Shown here in pieces: positions 9,510 to 18,621 of a DNA stretch of 64,000 nucleotides. Position 1 is the stretch's first letter; every line of letters starts with the position of its first letter. The notes beneath the pieces were generated by a model that was not told the origin of the DNA, searched no databases, and saw nothing but the letters and a program-made list of their open reading frames with translations. The position numbers and the translations under genes were made by a program. The stretch comes from Thalassospira profundimaris (lineage in GTDB: Bacteria > Pseudomonadota > Alphaproteobacteria > Rhodospirillales > Thalassospiraceae). Where the stretch lies: positions 1 through 64,000 of the forward strand of contig NZ_JPWF01000004.1 in the NCBI RefSeq assembly GCF_003326675.1, written 5' to 3'.

Positions 9510-10868
9510 ATGTCAAAAAAGAACAGACACGGGCTTAGCAGAACCATTCCCGAAGAAGTTAAGCGGGAGATTAGACAAAGATCCAAGTTTGGCTGCGTGG
9601 TGTGCAGACAAGCAATCTACACCTACGAGCACATACTTCCTTGTTTTGTCGATGCCACCGAACACAACCCCGACAACATGTGCCTTCTCTGTCCAAATCA
9701 TCAAAGAGATTCCACAGATGGAGTGCTGTCAAAAGCGATAATACAAAACGCTTACGAACAAATTCAAAAGTCTAATGCCCCCCTGGCACCCAACAGACAT
9801 AACTTCTTTAACTTAACTGATCATCCAACTGCGATTGTCGAATTTGGACCAACGAGCTTCCACGGCTTCCAATCAATTATAAATATTGATGGCAAAGACC
9901 TACTTTGCTTCTCAAAAAGCGAAAATCTCGATCAGTTTCTCAATATCAATGCACAGTTTTTTGACAGTTCCGGCCAACGACTTTTTAGCATCAAAAACAA
10001 TGAATGGATTGGCAATCACCGCAGCTGGGACATTGATTTTGTAGGCAGAAGATTAACAATCCGGCGGCGCTTAGGTGATGTAATTTTCTCAGCAGAGAAG
10101 CTAATTAACAGCAATACAATACGAATAGAGAAAATAGATATGTGGATAAAACCATTCCACATATATGCAGACAAAAAACAATTTAAAATCGGACAAATTA
10201 ATACGAACAAAAAACAGTACGTATACTACGGAATACACGCACAGTTACATTACGGCAAATGCGGTGTATTTTTAGATTCGCAGTCAACTAACAATCTTGC
10301 TGTAGGTCAACTCAAAATATATGGAGGGAATGCCATCATAACAGGAACTGGCATAAATTTAGGCCGGGGAGATGGTTATATGATTTTCAAAGAAATGAGA
10401 ATCGATAAGACACCTAACGTTCCTATTCTAATAGAACCAAGACCAATAAAAAGAAAAGAACATCAAATTTTCGTCACCGGGCATCTTCAAATCAAAAAAT
10501 TGCAGTTCTCCAGCTGGGAAGAAGAAGAGTATTATTTAGATGGCATGAAGTTGATTTCGAAGCCTTCTTCATGGGGAGTTATCACCCCAAACACAAACGA
10601 AGAATTATTCCATATCGCAGGTAGCGAACAGGCACGTTTAGAAAATTTGAAGGGTTTCGTCGGCTATTGGGCAGATGATCTCTTAAATCAAAGCTGGGCT
10701 GATCGCGTTTTCGAATGTGAAGTTAAAAGCGATGAGCACCTAAACTCCACCGTCAGAGTGAAAAGAAGTAAAATTTCCGGCAGAGAAGTCGTTCGTGAAA
10801 CATCCCCTGAAGACAACAAGTGGTTTTATCCACACAAATTCGCCGGAGTTCCCGTGTGGAAAGAATGA
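9510..10868 (+). CDS. HNH endonuclease domain protein, orphan
   Basis: Protein of 452 residues with an N-terminal HNH nuclease fold: C29-x2-C32, the first His in YEHILP (H41), and C58-x2-C61 followed by PNH (N63, H64). The remaining 380 residues form a domain I do not recognise, rich in predicted beta strands. The ATG at 9510 follows AAGGA; a longer in-frame extension overlaps the regulator gene and lacks a ribosome site. Base and codon use is clearly AT-richer than in all neighbours, pointing to horizontal transfer into the gap after the RutR-like gene. A defence or mobile-element role is possible, but no partner gene is present. Confidence 0.7.
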   Translation: MSKKNRHGLSRTIPEEVKREIRQRSKFGCVVCRQAIYTYEHILPCFVDATEHNPDNMCLLCPNHQRDSTDGVLSKAIIQNAYEQIQKSNAPLAPNRHNFFNLTDHPTAIVEFGPTSFHGFQSIINIDGKDLLCFSKSENLDQFLNINAQFFDSSGQRLFSIKNNEWIGNHRSWDIDFVGRRLTIRRRLGDVIFSAEKLINSNTIRIEKIDMWIKPFHIYADKKQFKIGQINTNKKQYVYYGIHAQLHYGKCGVFLDSQSTNNLAVGQLKIYGGNAIITGTGINLGRGDGYMIFKEMRIDKTPNVPILIEPRPIKRKEHQIFVTGHLQIKKLQFSSWEEEEYYLDGMKLISKPSSWGVITPNTNEELFHIAGSEQARLENLKGFVGYWADDLLNQSWADRVFECEVKSDEHLNSTVRVKRSKISGREVVRETSPEDNKWFYPHKFAGVPVWKE

Positions 10869-11026
10869 CTAACCGCAATATCGCCTTGTTTCCCATAACT
10901 GGTCTCTCATTAAACCAACAATAACCCGCCCAAAAGTATCGCATCCCACCTCTTCCGGATAGTTGTGCAACCACGACGTCCGACAAATCTGTAATAGCAG
11001 ACAGATTTCCCAAGACAGAGGCTGAT

Positions 11027-11881
11027 ATGGCGTGCCCTGAAATGTGGTTACGCGCCGCCAGAACGCTTTTTGCTGCCTTTGTGGCTGGCGGCCTTGGTAT
11101 TTTGATCACCAATTCGGCAATTGCCGATAACAGTTCCCCGATCACCACTGATCGCGACCGGGCTCTCTCGGGCTGTAAAACCCTAAGCGTTGGCGGGGCC
11201 GATGGCTGGGAACCCATCACCTATATCGAAGAAAACGGCCGACAGAGTGGGCTTGGCATCGACATCCTGCGCGCCTATGCCGATGCCCATGGCATTCAGC
11301 TCGAACTCAGGCTTGATGTTCCCTGGAACCGCTCGCTTCAGATGCTGGCGAAGAACGAGCTTGATGTCATTGCAGGGGCCTATTTCACCGCTGAACGCGA
11401 CCGCACTTTTATCTACACCCAGCCGTTTGCATATGACGATGTGATGATTTTTCAACATCGTGACAACCGCTTTGCCGTCAATGGCCTGCATGACCTGATC
11501 GGCTATCGCGGTGCCCGCCCGCAAGGGGGCAGCTATGGCGATCATATTGATAAATTTGCCGAGCAACGTTTGGACATGATGTATTCCCCGACCGGGAACA
11601 ACATTTTCAAAGTGCTGCTCAATGGTCGGGCAGATTACGTCATGCTGGGGCTTTATGATGGCATGGCCAACATCTATCGCGACAAACTGGTCGATACGGT
11701 CATCCCCGCCGAAACGCCAATTGCGCGCAATGAAGTCCATCTGATGTTTTCACGCGGCAGTGCCTGCGTTCGCCACATCAAAAACATCAATATTCTGATC
11801 GACAGACTTGATGAAGACGGCACCCTTGATCAGTGGACCAAAAACCATCTGATGAAATATCCGACCGAAAACGGAAGTTAA
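11027..11881 (+). CDS. Periplasmic substrate-binding protein, SBP_bac_3-like
   Basis: Secreted protein of 284 residues resembling polar amino acid binding proteins: a signal peptide to about residue 34 (LFAAFVAGGLGILI, then AIAD), GWEPITYIEENGRQSGLGIDI, DVIAGAYFTAERDRTFIYTQPF and a second lobe. The ATG at 11027 follows AGAGG. No ABC permease or ATPase lies next to it, so it may serve a distant transporter or act as a stand-alone sensor-type protein of the kind found in marine alphaproteobacteria. Ligand unknown. Confidence 0.75.
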   Translation: MACPEMWLRAARTLFAAFVAGGLGILITNSAIADNSSPITTDRDRALSGCKTLSVGGADGWEPITYIEENGRQSGLGIDILRAYADAHGIQLELRLDVPWNRSLQMLAKNELDVIAGAYFTAERDRTFIYTQPFAYDDVMIFQHRDNRFAVNGLHDLIGYRGARPQGGSYGDHIDKFAEQRLDMMYSPTGNNIFKVLLNGRADYVMLGLYDGMANIYRDKLVDTVIPAETPIARNEVHLMFSRGSACVRHIKNINILIDRLDEDGTLDQWTKNHLMKYPTENGS

Positions 11882-12028
11882 GGCAGCGCTGCTTTGCCGC
11901 AGCCCCTGACGCCACCGATAAGCCCCCAAATCCCAGCCCCTTTCCTCAATGCGAGTTTCACCTTAAAGTTGCCGTGTCCGAGCAAAATAAAACTTTAATT
12001 TAGCAAAACATAACAATGGGATGGATCG

Positions 12029-13528
12029 ATGAAAATCCTGATGGGGCCGGTTCTGTCATTCAAGGGATATGACAGCACCAATAATCGCTGGAAGCTGAGT
12101 GCGCTGGTTGTCACAGGTAGCGCCGAGCCAACTGGCATCTTCTTTACCAATGGACAAAATGTCACCCAGCACGGCTCCAAATTGCTGTCCCAAAATGGCA
12201 ATCGGTTTGCCCACAGTTTTCAGTTTGAGGTGCCGCTGGCAAACACCCCGTCAAAACTGACCTATAGTGTTGAAAACGGCATCTATCACGACATCCACCT
12301 GCCCGCCCAAAATGATGCACCGAACATGTCCTATGCATCCTGCAACGGCTTTTCATCGCAAAAGGTGATGAAGGGGGTCGAGGTCAAAAACCGCATGTGG
12401 CTTGAGATGGCGGAACGCCACAGCAAAAACCCGATCCATTTAATGCTTTTGGGCGGGGATCAGGTCTATGCAGATTCGATCTGGGAAGTCGTTCCCTCGA
12501 TCAAGGAATGGAACAACAAACCCAACCAGGCCGCCAACAAAGCAAGCTTCACCAAGCCGATGGAAAAGCAGGTCGAAGCATTTTATTTCAACCTTTACAC
12601 TGAACGCTGGGCACAACCGGAAATCCGCCAAATGATGGCCAGTATCCCGTCAATCGCCATCTGGGATGACCATGACATCTTTGACGGTTGGGGTTCCTAC
12701 CCGCCTGCCCGTCAGGACTGTCCGGTTTTTCAGGGGATCGGCGCAATCGCGACCAAGGCGTTTAGTGTTTTCCAACAGCATATCGCGCCGGGCGCCAACA
12801 AGCCTGATGTCTATCTTGCGCCAACATTCGGTTTTTCAATGGGGCATGTGATTGGCGATACCGCCATCCTGTGCCTTGATATGCGATCCGAACGCACCCA
12901 GCGACAGGTCCTTTCAAACCCTCACTGGAAACAGGTCTATGATTGGGTTTCGGGTCTCTCGGACATCAAACATCTGTTTGTGATGTCGAGCATCCCGGTC
13001 GTCTATCCCGATTTCAATATGCTTGAAAGTTTGCTGGGCGTTGTGCCGGGCCAACAGGAACTTGAAGACGACCTTCAGGACCATTGGAGCAGCCGAAGCC
13101 ACAAAGGCGAGCGCACCCGCATGGTGCATCGTCTGTTTGATTTTCAGAAAACCGGTATGCGGGTCACGATCCTGTCAGGCGATGTGCATGTTGCCGCCCT
13201 TGGCATCCTGCAAAATGATCGCATGGAATACGAGGGCAAAACGCGCGTGATAAATCAGTTGATTTCATCAGCCATCGTTCATCCCGCCCCAAGCAAGATG
13301 GTCTTGTTTGCGCTTCGGCACCTGCTTGATAACGATCAGGAAATTGATCCGGGTATTCAGTCACGCATGGCAAACCTGCCCGGCACCGATGTCCGTTTTG
13401 TTGGCGCGCGCAATTTCCTGTGTCTGGAGCCCGATGACAAAAACGGTCAGAACCGATACTGGGCGCACTGGATTGCCGAAGGACAGGAAGAACCCTTTAC
13501 CAAAGTTATCCATCCGGTTCCGTCCTGA
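12029..13528 (+). CDS. PhoD-like metallophosphatase
   Basis: Protein of 499 residues with PhoD-type phosphatase motifs: GGDQVYAD around residue 148, IWDDHDIFDGWGS near 210 and LSGDVHVAALG near 387. These supply the Asp, Asn and His ligands of a bimetal centre acting on phosphoesters. No twin-arginine or other signal peptide is seen, unlike secreted PhoD, so the protein is probably cytoplasmic. The ATG at 12029 follows GGATGG. It stands alone and convergent to the amidohydrolase gene; no Pho box is obvious upstream. Substrate unknown. Confidence 0.8.
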   Translation: MKILMGPVLSFKGYDSTNNRWKLSALVVTGSAEPTGIFFTNGQNVTQHGSKLLSQNGNRFAHSFQFEVPLANTPSKLTYSVENGIYHDIHLPAQNDAPNMSYASCNGFSSQKVMKGVEVKNRMWLEMAERHSKNPIHLMLLGGDQVYADSIWEVVPSIKEWNNKPNQAANKASFTKPMEKQVEAFYFNLYTERWAQPEIRQMMASIPSIAIWDDHDIFDGWGSYPPARQDCPVFQGIGAIATKAFSVFQQHIAPGANKPDVYLAPTFGFSMGHVIGDTAILCLDMRSERTQRQVLSNPHWKQVYDWVSGLSDIKHLFVMSSIPVVYPDFNMLESLLGVVPGQQELEDDLQDHWSSRSHKGERTRMVHRLFDFQKTGMRVTILSGDVHVAALGILQNDRMEYEGKTRVINQLISSAIVHPAPSKMVLFALRHLLDNDQEIDPGIQSRMANLPGTDVRFVGARNFLCLEPDDKNGQNRYWAHWIAEGQEEPFTKVIHPVPS

Positions 13529-13540
13529 TCGCAAACCCGG

Positions 13541-13572
13541 GCAAAAAAGAAGGGCGGGTATAAAACCCGCCC
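13541..13572 (-). terminator. Terminator after the pyrimidine amidohydrolase operon
   Basis: Stem GGGCGGGT / ACCCGCCC at 13552-13572, followed on the minus strand by a T-rich run (TTCTTTTTT). A second hairpin (GTGGCTG, 6-base loop, CAGCCAC) lies at 13581-13600 between it and the stop codon at 13622. Confidence 0.75.
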
Positions 13573-13621
13573 CGCTCTGGGTGGCTGCATGGTCAGCCAC
13601 GGGAGGATGATAATCCTGAAA

Positions 13622-14899
13622 TCAGTCTGATTTCTGCATTACGGTTTCATCGGCCTTGGCCAGAACCGCATGCAGCAGAACCTGCCCACCGGCATCCGAC
13701 CAGTGTTTGTGGACTTCTTCGATTTCGTTATGCGAAATCCCGTCCACACACGGGATAAAGATCATTGCCGTCGGGCAGACCTGTGCGAGATAGCAGGCAT
13801 CATGACCGGCACCCGAAACAATTTCACGGGCCGAGAAACCGCCAAGTTCCGCACCTTTGCGAACCGCATCAACACAGGACGCATCAAACGGCACCGGGGC
13901 GTAATAAAAAATCTGTTCCAACTCGGTCTGAAGGCCGATTTCAGCAGCAATTTTTTCCACACCTTCGCGAAGGGCCTTGTCCATATCGGCCAGAACCGCA
14001 TCGTCGGGATGACGGAAATCAACGGTGAAGAAGACCTCGCCCGGGATGACGTTGCGCGAATTCGGATGGATCTGCATCATGCCAACCGTCGCACAGGCAA
14101 GCGGGGATCGATCCAGACCGATCTTGTTGACAAGATCAATCACACGCGCCGCCCCAAGAAGCGCATCCTTGCGGGTTTTCATCGGGGTCGGACCAGCATG
14201 GGCTTCGACACCGGTGAATTTGATTTCATACCAGCGCTGACCCTGCGCATCGGTGACAATCCCGATATCCTTGCCTTCATCTTCAAGGATCGGGCCCTGT
14301 TCGATATGGGCTTCGAAATAGGCCCCCATCGGGTGGGCATCAATGGTCGCCTCGTCCGGGCCCATATAACCGATACGTGTCAGTTCCTCGCCCATGGTTT
14401 TGCCATCGACGTCAGCCCGTGAATGACCGTATTCAAGATCAAACACCTTGGCAAACACGCCCGATGCCACCATTGCCGGGGCAAAGCGCGAACCTTCCTC
14501 GTTGGTCCAGCACACAACTTCAAGCGGGGCTTCGGTTTCGTATTTGGCTTCGTTCAGCGCCCGGATGACTTCAAGGCCCGAAAGCACGCCATAAACACCG
14601 TCATATTTCCCGCCGGTCGGCTGGCTATCAAGGTGGCTTCCCATCACAACCGGCGGAAGGTCAGGATTACGACCTTCACGCCTTGCAAAGATATTGCCCA
14701 TCTTGTCGATACGGATCGAGCATCCCTCGGCCTCGCACCACTTGATGAACAGATCGCGGCTTTCGCGGTCAAGATCGGTCAGCGCCAGACGGCAAACGCC
14801 GTCCTTTGCTGTTTTGCCGATTTTGGCCATTTCCATCAGGCTGTCCCAAAGGCGGTCACCGTCAATTGACAGATTTCGAACACTGGGTTGAAGAGTCAT
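13622..14899 (-). CDS. M20-family Zn-dependent amidohydrolase (N-carbamoyl-beta-alanine or allantoate type)
   Basis: Metallopeptidase-fold amidohydrolase of 425 residues in the family of beta-alanine synthase, allantoate amidohydrolase and L-carbamoylase (HyuC). Metal-binding motifs are VMGSHLDSQPTGGKYDG and CWTNEEGSRF, with GAGHDACYLAQ later. The ATG at 14899 follows AAGGAT and lies 33 bases after preA, so it is the third gene of the preT-preA operon. The placement suggests hydrolysis of N-carbamoyl-beta-amino acids, the same step as the unrelated nitrilase-type enzyme at 5839. The exact carbamoyl substrate cannot be read from sequence. Confidence 0.85.
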   Translation of the reverse strand: MTLQPSVRNLSIDGDRLWDSLMEMAKIGKTAKDGVCRLALTDLDRESRDLFIKWCEAEGCSIRIDKMGNIFARREGRNPDLPPVVMGSHLDSQPTGGKYDGVYGVLSGLEVIRALNEAKYETEAPLEVVCWTNEEGSRFAPAMVASGVFAKVFDLEYGHSRADVDGKTMGEELTRIGYMGPDEATIDAHPMGAYFEAHIEQGPILEDEGKDIGIVTDAQGQRWYEIKFTGVEAHAGPTPMKTRKDALLGAARVIDLVNKIGLDRSPLACATVGMMQIHPNSRNVIPGEVFFTVDFRHPDDAVLADMDKALREGVEKIAAEIGLQTELEQIFYYAPVPFDASCVDAVRKGAELGGFSAREIVSGAGHDACYLAQVCPTAMIFIPCVDGISHNEIEEVHKHWSDAGGQVLLHAVLAKADETVMQKSD

Positions 14900-14932
14900 T
14901 ATTCAATCCTTTTAGGTTGGTGGCACTGATGG

Positions 14933-16210
14933 TTATTCGGCAGCCATACGCATCGGGTTCAACGGATGTTCCGGCCAGGTCATTGGCGGTTTGTCAGTTT
15001 TGACCGGCTCCATGGTGATACAATCAGGGACCGGGCAAATGTGATAGCAAAGGTTACAGCCAACGCATTCCTCGTCGACGACCTCGAACAGGCGGCCGCC
15101 TTCGGGCTTGGCTGTCATGGTAATGGCCTGATGCGAGGTATCCTCACATGCGATATGGCAACGACCGCATTCGATGCAGTTATCCGGGTTGATCACGGCT
15201 TTGGTGTCAAAGTTCATGTTCAACTCGTTCCAGTCGGCAACCTGCGGCACCGCGGCACGGGTGAACTGTTCGACACTGGTGTAACCCTTGTCATCCATCC
15301 ACTGGCTCATACCGTCGATCAGGTCATCAACAACGCGGAAGCCATAAATCATCGCAGCGGTGCAAACCTGAACCGCGTTGGAACCCAGAGCCATGAACTC
15401 GACCGCATCTTTCCAGGTGGTGATGCCACCGATACCGGAAATGTGAAGGTTTTTGGTTTCCGGGCTACGGGCGATTTCAGCAACCATGTTCAGGGCAATC
15501 GGCTTGACCGCCGATCCGCAATAACCGCCATGGGTTCCCTTGCCATCGACCATCGGTTCGGGGACCATCTGATCGATATCGACCGAAATGATCGAGTTAA
15601 CGGTGTTAATCAGCGACACCGCATCCGCCCCGCCTTTGTAAGCAGCCTCGGCTGACCACAGGATGTTGGTGATGTTCGGGGTCAGCTTGGTAAAGACCGG
15701 AATATCAACGCTTTCCTTAACCCAGCGGGTGACCTGTTCAACCATTTCAGGCACCTGACCAATCGCCGAACCCATACCGCGTTCACACATGCCATGCGGG
15801 CAGCCAAGGTTAAGCTCGATGCCATGCACGCCGCTTTCGGCGATCTGCTGGGCAAGGTCCTTCCAGGCGCGTTCCTCGATCGGGGCCATCATCGATCCGA
15901 TAATGACGTGATCGGGATATTCCGCACGGCATTCGCGGATTTCCTGAAGGTTGACGGCCAACGGACGGTCGGAAATCAGCTCGATATTGTTGATACCAAG
16001 CAGGCGGCGGTTCTGGTCATGATGGGCACCATACCGCGACGATACGTTGATCACGGGCGGATCAATGCCAAGCGTTTTCCAGACAACCCCGCCCCAGCCC
16101 GCTTCAAAGGCGCGAACGACGTTATATTTCTTGTCGGTCGGCGGTGCAGATGCCAGCCAGAACGGGTTCAGGGAATCAATCCCGGCGATTTTGCAGCTTA
16201 GATCAGCCAT
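14933..16210 (-). CDS. preA: NAD-dependent dihydropyrimidine dehydrogenase subunit PreA
   Basis: Flavin subunit that reduces uracil and thymine to dihydropyrimidines, partner of PreT. The 425-residue protein has a dihydroorotate-dehydrogenase-like barrel (ELNLGCPHGMCERGMGSAIG, FTKLTPNI, INTVNS, GIGGITTWKDAVEF) and a C-terminal two-cluster ferredoxin (CIECGRCHIAC and CVGCNLCYHICPVPDC). Where mammalian enzyme has its catalytic Cys after GMG, this protein has S-A-I; E. coli PreA also lacks that Cys by my recollection, so this is family-typical. The ATG at 16210 follows GGGAGAG. Confidence 0.94.
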   Translation of the reverse strand: MADLSCKIAGIDSLNPFWLASAPPTDKKYNVVRAFEAGWGGVVWKTLGIDPPVINVSSRYGAHHDQNRRLLGINNIELISDRPLAVNLQEIRECRAEYPDHVIIGSMMAPIEERAWKDLAQQIAESGVHGIELNLGCPHGMCERGMGSAIGQVPEMVEQVTRWVKESVDIPVFTKLTPNITNILWSAEAAYKGGADAVSLINTVNSIISVDIDQMVPEPMVDGKGTHGGYCGSAVKPIALNMVAEIARSPETKNLHISGIGGITTWKDAVEFMALGSNAVQVCTAAMIYGFRVVDDLIDGMSQWMDDKGYTSVEQFTRAAVPQVADWNELNMNFDTKAVINPDNCIECGRCHIACEDTSHQAITMTAKPEGGRLFEVVDEECVGCNLCYHICPVPDCITMEPVKTDKPPMTWPEHPLNPMRMAAE

Positions 16211-16235
16211 TTTTCTCTCTCCCTTAGCTGGCAGT

Positions 16236-17594
16236 TCAAGCGGATTTCAGGAATGCATCAATGGCGATGGCGGCCTGTTTGCCGTCCTCGACCGACTGAA
16301 CAGTCAGGTCCTCGCCGCTTTTGATGCAGTCCCCACCGGCGAACACGCCCGGGGCTGTTGTCTGATAGTTTTCATCGACCACGATTTTGCCGCCGGCGAT
16401 CTCCATTCCGGCAAGGTCATCGGTTTTGATTTTTTGTCCGATGGCTTTCAAAATCTGGTCGGCACGCACTTCAAAGGTCTCGCCGGTTCCAACCAGCTTG
16501 CCACTGGCATCAAGTTCGGTTTTTTCGAACTCCATGCCCAGAAGCTTGCCATTGGCCTTGATCGCGACGGGCTTTGCCCAATAGCGGACAACGACACCAT
16601 TGGTTTTCGCCAGGTCCTGTTCAAACTCGGTCGCCGACATGTTTTCCGCCCCGCGACGGTAAACAAGGGTAACCTCATCGGCACCAAGGCGCTTGGCCTG
16701 AACCGCGGCATCGATTGCGGTGTTACCGCCACCAATGACGATCACGTTATTGCCAACCGGCATGTCGGATTTCGGTTCGGTCTGACGAAGCTTTTCGATA
16801 AAGCTGATGGCGTCATCAACGCCCGGGAATTCTTCGCCCTTAAGGCCAAGATTGTTGGTCGATCCAAGACCGACACCGACAAACACGGCGTCATAGGAAT
16901 CTTTCAGCGCATCGATGCTGATATCTTTGCCAAGGGCCTTGCCGTATTCGATGCGGATACCGCCAATGCCAAGCAGGAATTCAACTTCGCGCTGGGCGAA
17001 ATCATTGGTCATCTTATAGGCGGCCAGACCATATTCGTTCAAACCGCCCGGCTTTGCCTTGGCTTCGAATACGGTGACATTGTGGCCAAGCATCGCGGCA
17101 CGGTGCGCACAGGAAAGGCCCGCCGGACCGGCACCGACAACAGCAATTGATTTGCCGGTTTCAGGCGCACGTTTGAACGGATGGGGCAGATCGCGCGCCA
17201 TCAGATGATCAACGGCAAAGCGTTGCAAACTACCGATTTCAACAGCCGTATCTTCGGCAACGTTGCGCACGCAGGCCTGTTCACACAGAACTTCGGTCGG
17301 GCACGCACGGGCACAGGTGCCGCCCATGATGTTGGCCGACAAAATGGTTTTTGCCGCGCCATCCGGGTTGCCGGTGCTGATCTTGCGAATGAAGGTCGGA
17401 ATATCAATCGATGTCGGGCATGCGGTGACACAAGGGGCGTCATAGCAATACAGGCAGCGATTGCTTTCTGCCATTGCCTGAAGGGTGGAATAAGCCGGAT
17501 GCAGATCGGAAAAACCGTCATCTGCTGCGTTGTGACCGGCACCGCCATGGATGGCACCGGATTTGGAAACTTGCTTGGCCTGCAAGGTGGTCAT
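16236..17594 (-). CDS. preT: NAD-dependent dihydropyrimidine dehydrogenase subunit PreT
   Basis: NADH-oxidising subunit feeding electrons to PreA, 452 residues, of the GltD-like family. The N-terminus has CLYCYDAPC and TACP cluster cysteines (C47, C50, C55, C59) and a second set in CARACPTEVLCEQAC. FAD- and NAD-binding motifs are VVGAGPAGLSCA and VIGGGNTAIDAA. The ATG at 17594 follows GGGAGAC; the longer frame from 17648 begins with TTG and lacks a ribosome site. It is the first gene of preT-preA-amidohydrolase, with a RutR-type palindrome about 310 bases upstream. Confidence 0.93.
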   Translation of the reverse strand: MTTLQAKQVSKSGAIHGGAGHNAADDGFSDLHPAYSTLQAMAESNRCLYCYDAPCVTACPTSIDIPTFIRKISTGNPDGAAKTILSANIMGGTCARACPTEVLCEQACVRNVAEDTAVEIGSLQRFAVDHLMARDLPHPFKRAPETGKSIAVVGAGPAGLSCAHRAAMLGHNVTVFEAKAKPGGLNEYGLAAYKMTNDFAQREVEFLLGIGGIRIEYGKALGKDISIDALKDSYDAVFVGVGLGSTNNLGLKGEEFPGVDDAISFIEKLRQTEPKSDMPVGNNVIVIGGGNTAIDAAVQAKRLGADEVTLVYRRGAENMSATEFEQDLAKTNGVVVRYWAKPVAIKANGKLLGMEFEKTELDASGKLVGTGETFEVRADQILKAIGQKIKTDDLAGMEIAGGKIVVDENYQTTAPGVFAGGDCIKSGEDLTVQSVEDGKQAAIAIDAFLKSA

Positions 17595-18121
17595 TGGTTT
17601 TGTCTCCCTGCCAAAAAGGCGTCCTCTCCTGATGTCGTCGAGAGACAAAACAAGAATGCAAAAAACAGTCTGACCAGCGCGGGCACTGTGATCCCAAATA
17701 AGGATCAGGATGGATTTATGGCGTGCGCGGACGGGCGGGCCCGACCAACTCTGGGTCTTCCTGTTCTGAACATTCTTGGCGTATCCGTCCGGACATTGCC
17801 GGACTTTTCCCAGTATCTAATCTGTCGTGTGATTATAGTTTCGGGGTTATCCCCGGTTGATTACACGTACAGATGCCTCTCTCTGACATATACAGCATGT
17901 CCAATCCTGATCATTTGGTCAAGATTAAAAATCCGAATTCTTGTCCCGTTGTGAAAACGGCCTGCTTCCCCTTGTAAACCGCCATATTTCAACTTCGGCC
18001 AACATCGGCTTTGCCAATGACCGGCGTTGTCCATCGCATTGATTTGGCAATATTTTGCACTGGCTTTAGTCGAACGAACTAAAGTAACGTTACGTCATCA
18101 ACCCATTTCGGATCGTGCCAG
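17595..18121. promoter_or_regulatory. Divergent intergenic region between preT and the thioesterase
   Basis: A 527-base stretch without a convincing gene. It holds the RutR-type palindrome at 17907-17922, implying a preT leader of roughly 300 bases if the promoter is there. Nothing else recognisable was seen. Confidence 0.5.
17907..17922. promoter_or_regulatory. RutR-type operator of the preT-preA operon
   Basis: CTGATCATTTGGTCAA matches TTGACCAnnTGGTCAA at 12 of 14 defined positions, including a perfect TGGTCAA half. It lies between preT and the divergent thioesterase gene. Shared with the site at 8706, it ties this operon to the RutR-like regulator. Confidence 0.65.
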
Positions 18122-18541
18122 ATGACTTCAAAAGATACTGCAACGGACACCCTTCCTGATCGTCAACCTTCGGTTCGGGCCGTTGCCATGCCGGCTGATA
18201 CCAACCCCAGCGGTGATATCTTTGGTGGCTGGTTGATGTCGCAAATGGACTTGGCCGCAGGCACGGCCGCGGCACGCCGCGCCAAGGGAAGAACCGCCAC
18301 GGTATTTGTCGATACTATGTCGTTCCTGCGCCCGGTGCATGTCGGTGACGAAGTATCGTTCTTTACCGAAATCATCCATACCGGCCGCACATCGCTTCGC
18401 ATCAATGTCGAAGCCTGGCGTCAGACCCGGTTCGAAGAAACATCGGAAAAAGTGACCGAAGGCGTCTTTACCTTTGTCGCACTCGACGAAGACGGCCGCC
18501 CGCGCCCGATTGACCCGGACCCCGAAGGCGCGACAGCCTGA
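18122..18541 (+). CDS. Acyl-CoA thioesterase, YciA-like hotdog fold
   Basis: Hydrolyses acyl-CoA to free acid and CoA. The 139-residue protein has the hotdog features of the YciA/BACH group: NPSGDIFGGWLMSQMDLAAG (helix with the catalytic Asp near residue 41) and TMSFLRPVHVGDEVSFF. The ATG at 18122 has only a weak ribosome site. It stands alone, divergent from preT, and ends in a strong terminator. Its acyl substrate cannot be inferred from the neighbours. Confidence 0.87.
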   Translation: MTSKDTATDTLPDRQPSVRAVAMPADTNPSGDIFGGWLMSQMDLAAGTAAARRAKGRTATVFVDTMSFLRPVHVGDEVSFFTEIIHTGRTSLRINVEAWRQTRFEETSEKVTEGVFTFVALDEDGRPRPIDPDPEGATA

Positions 18542-18568
18542 ACCACCCTTTACCACCCTGAACAACAA

Positions 18569-18606
18569 AAACGCCCGCAAACCATCACTTGCGGGCGTTT
18601 TGTTTT
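18569..18606 (+). terminator. Terminator between thioesterase and emrB
   Basis: Twelve-base perfect stem (AAACGCCCGCAA / TTGCGGGCGTTT) with an 8-base loop followed by TGTTTT. The A-run on the other side could let it act on the convergent emrB transcript as well. Confidence 0.85.
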
Positions 18607-18621
18607 GGAAAACCGGGAACG

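Noticed and set aside
14933-16210. PreA inactive because the mammalian catalytic Cys is missing
   Set aside because: By recollection E. coli PreA also lacks that Cys at the same place, so the substitution is normal for bacterial enzymes.
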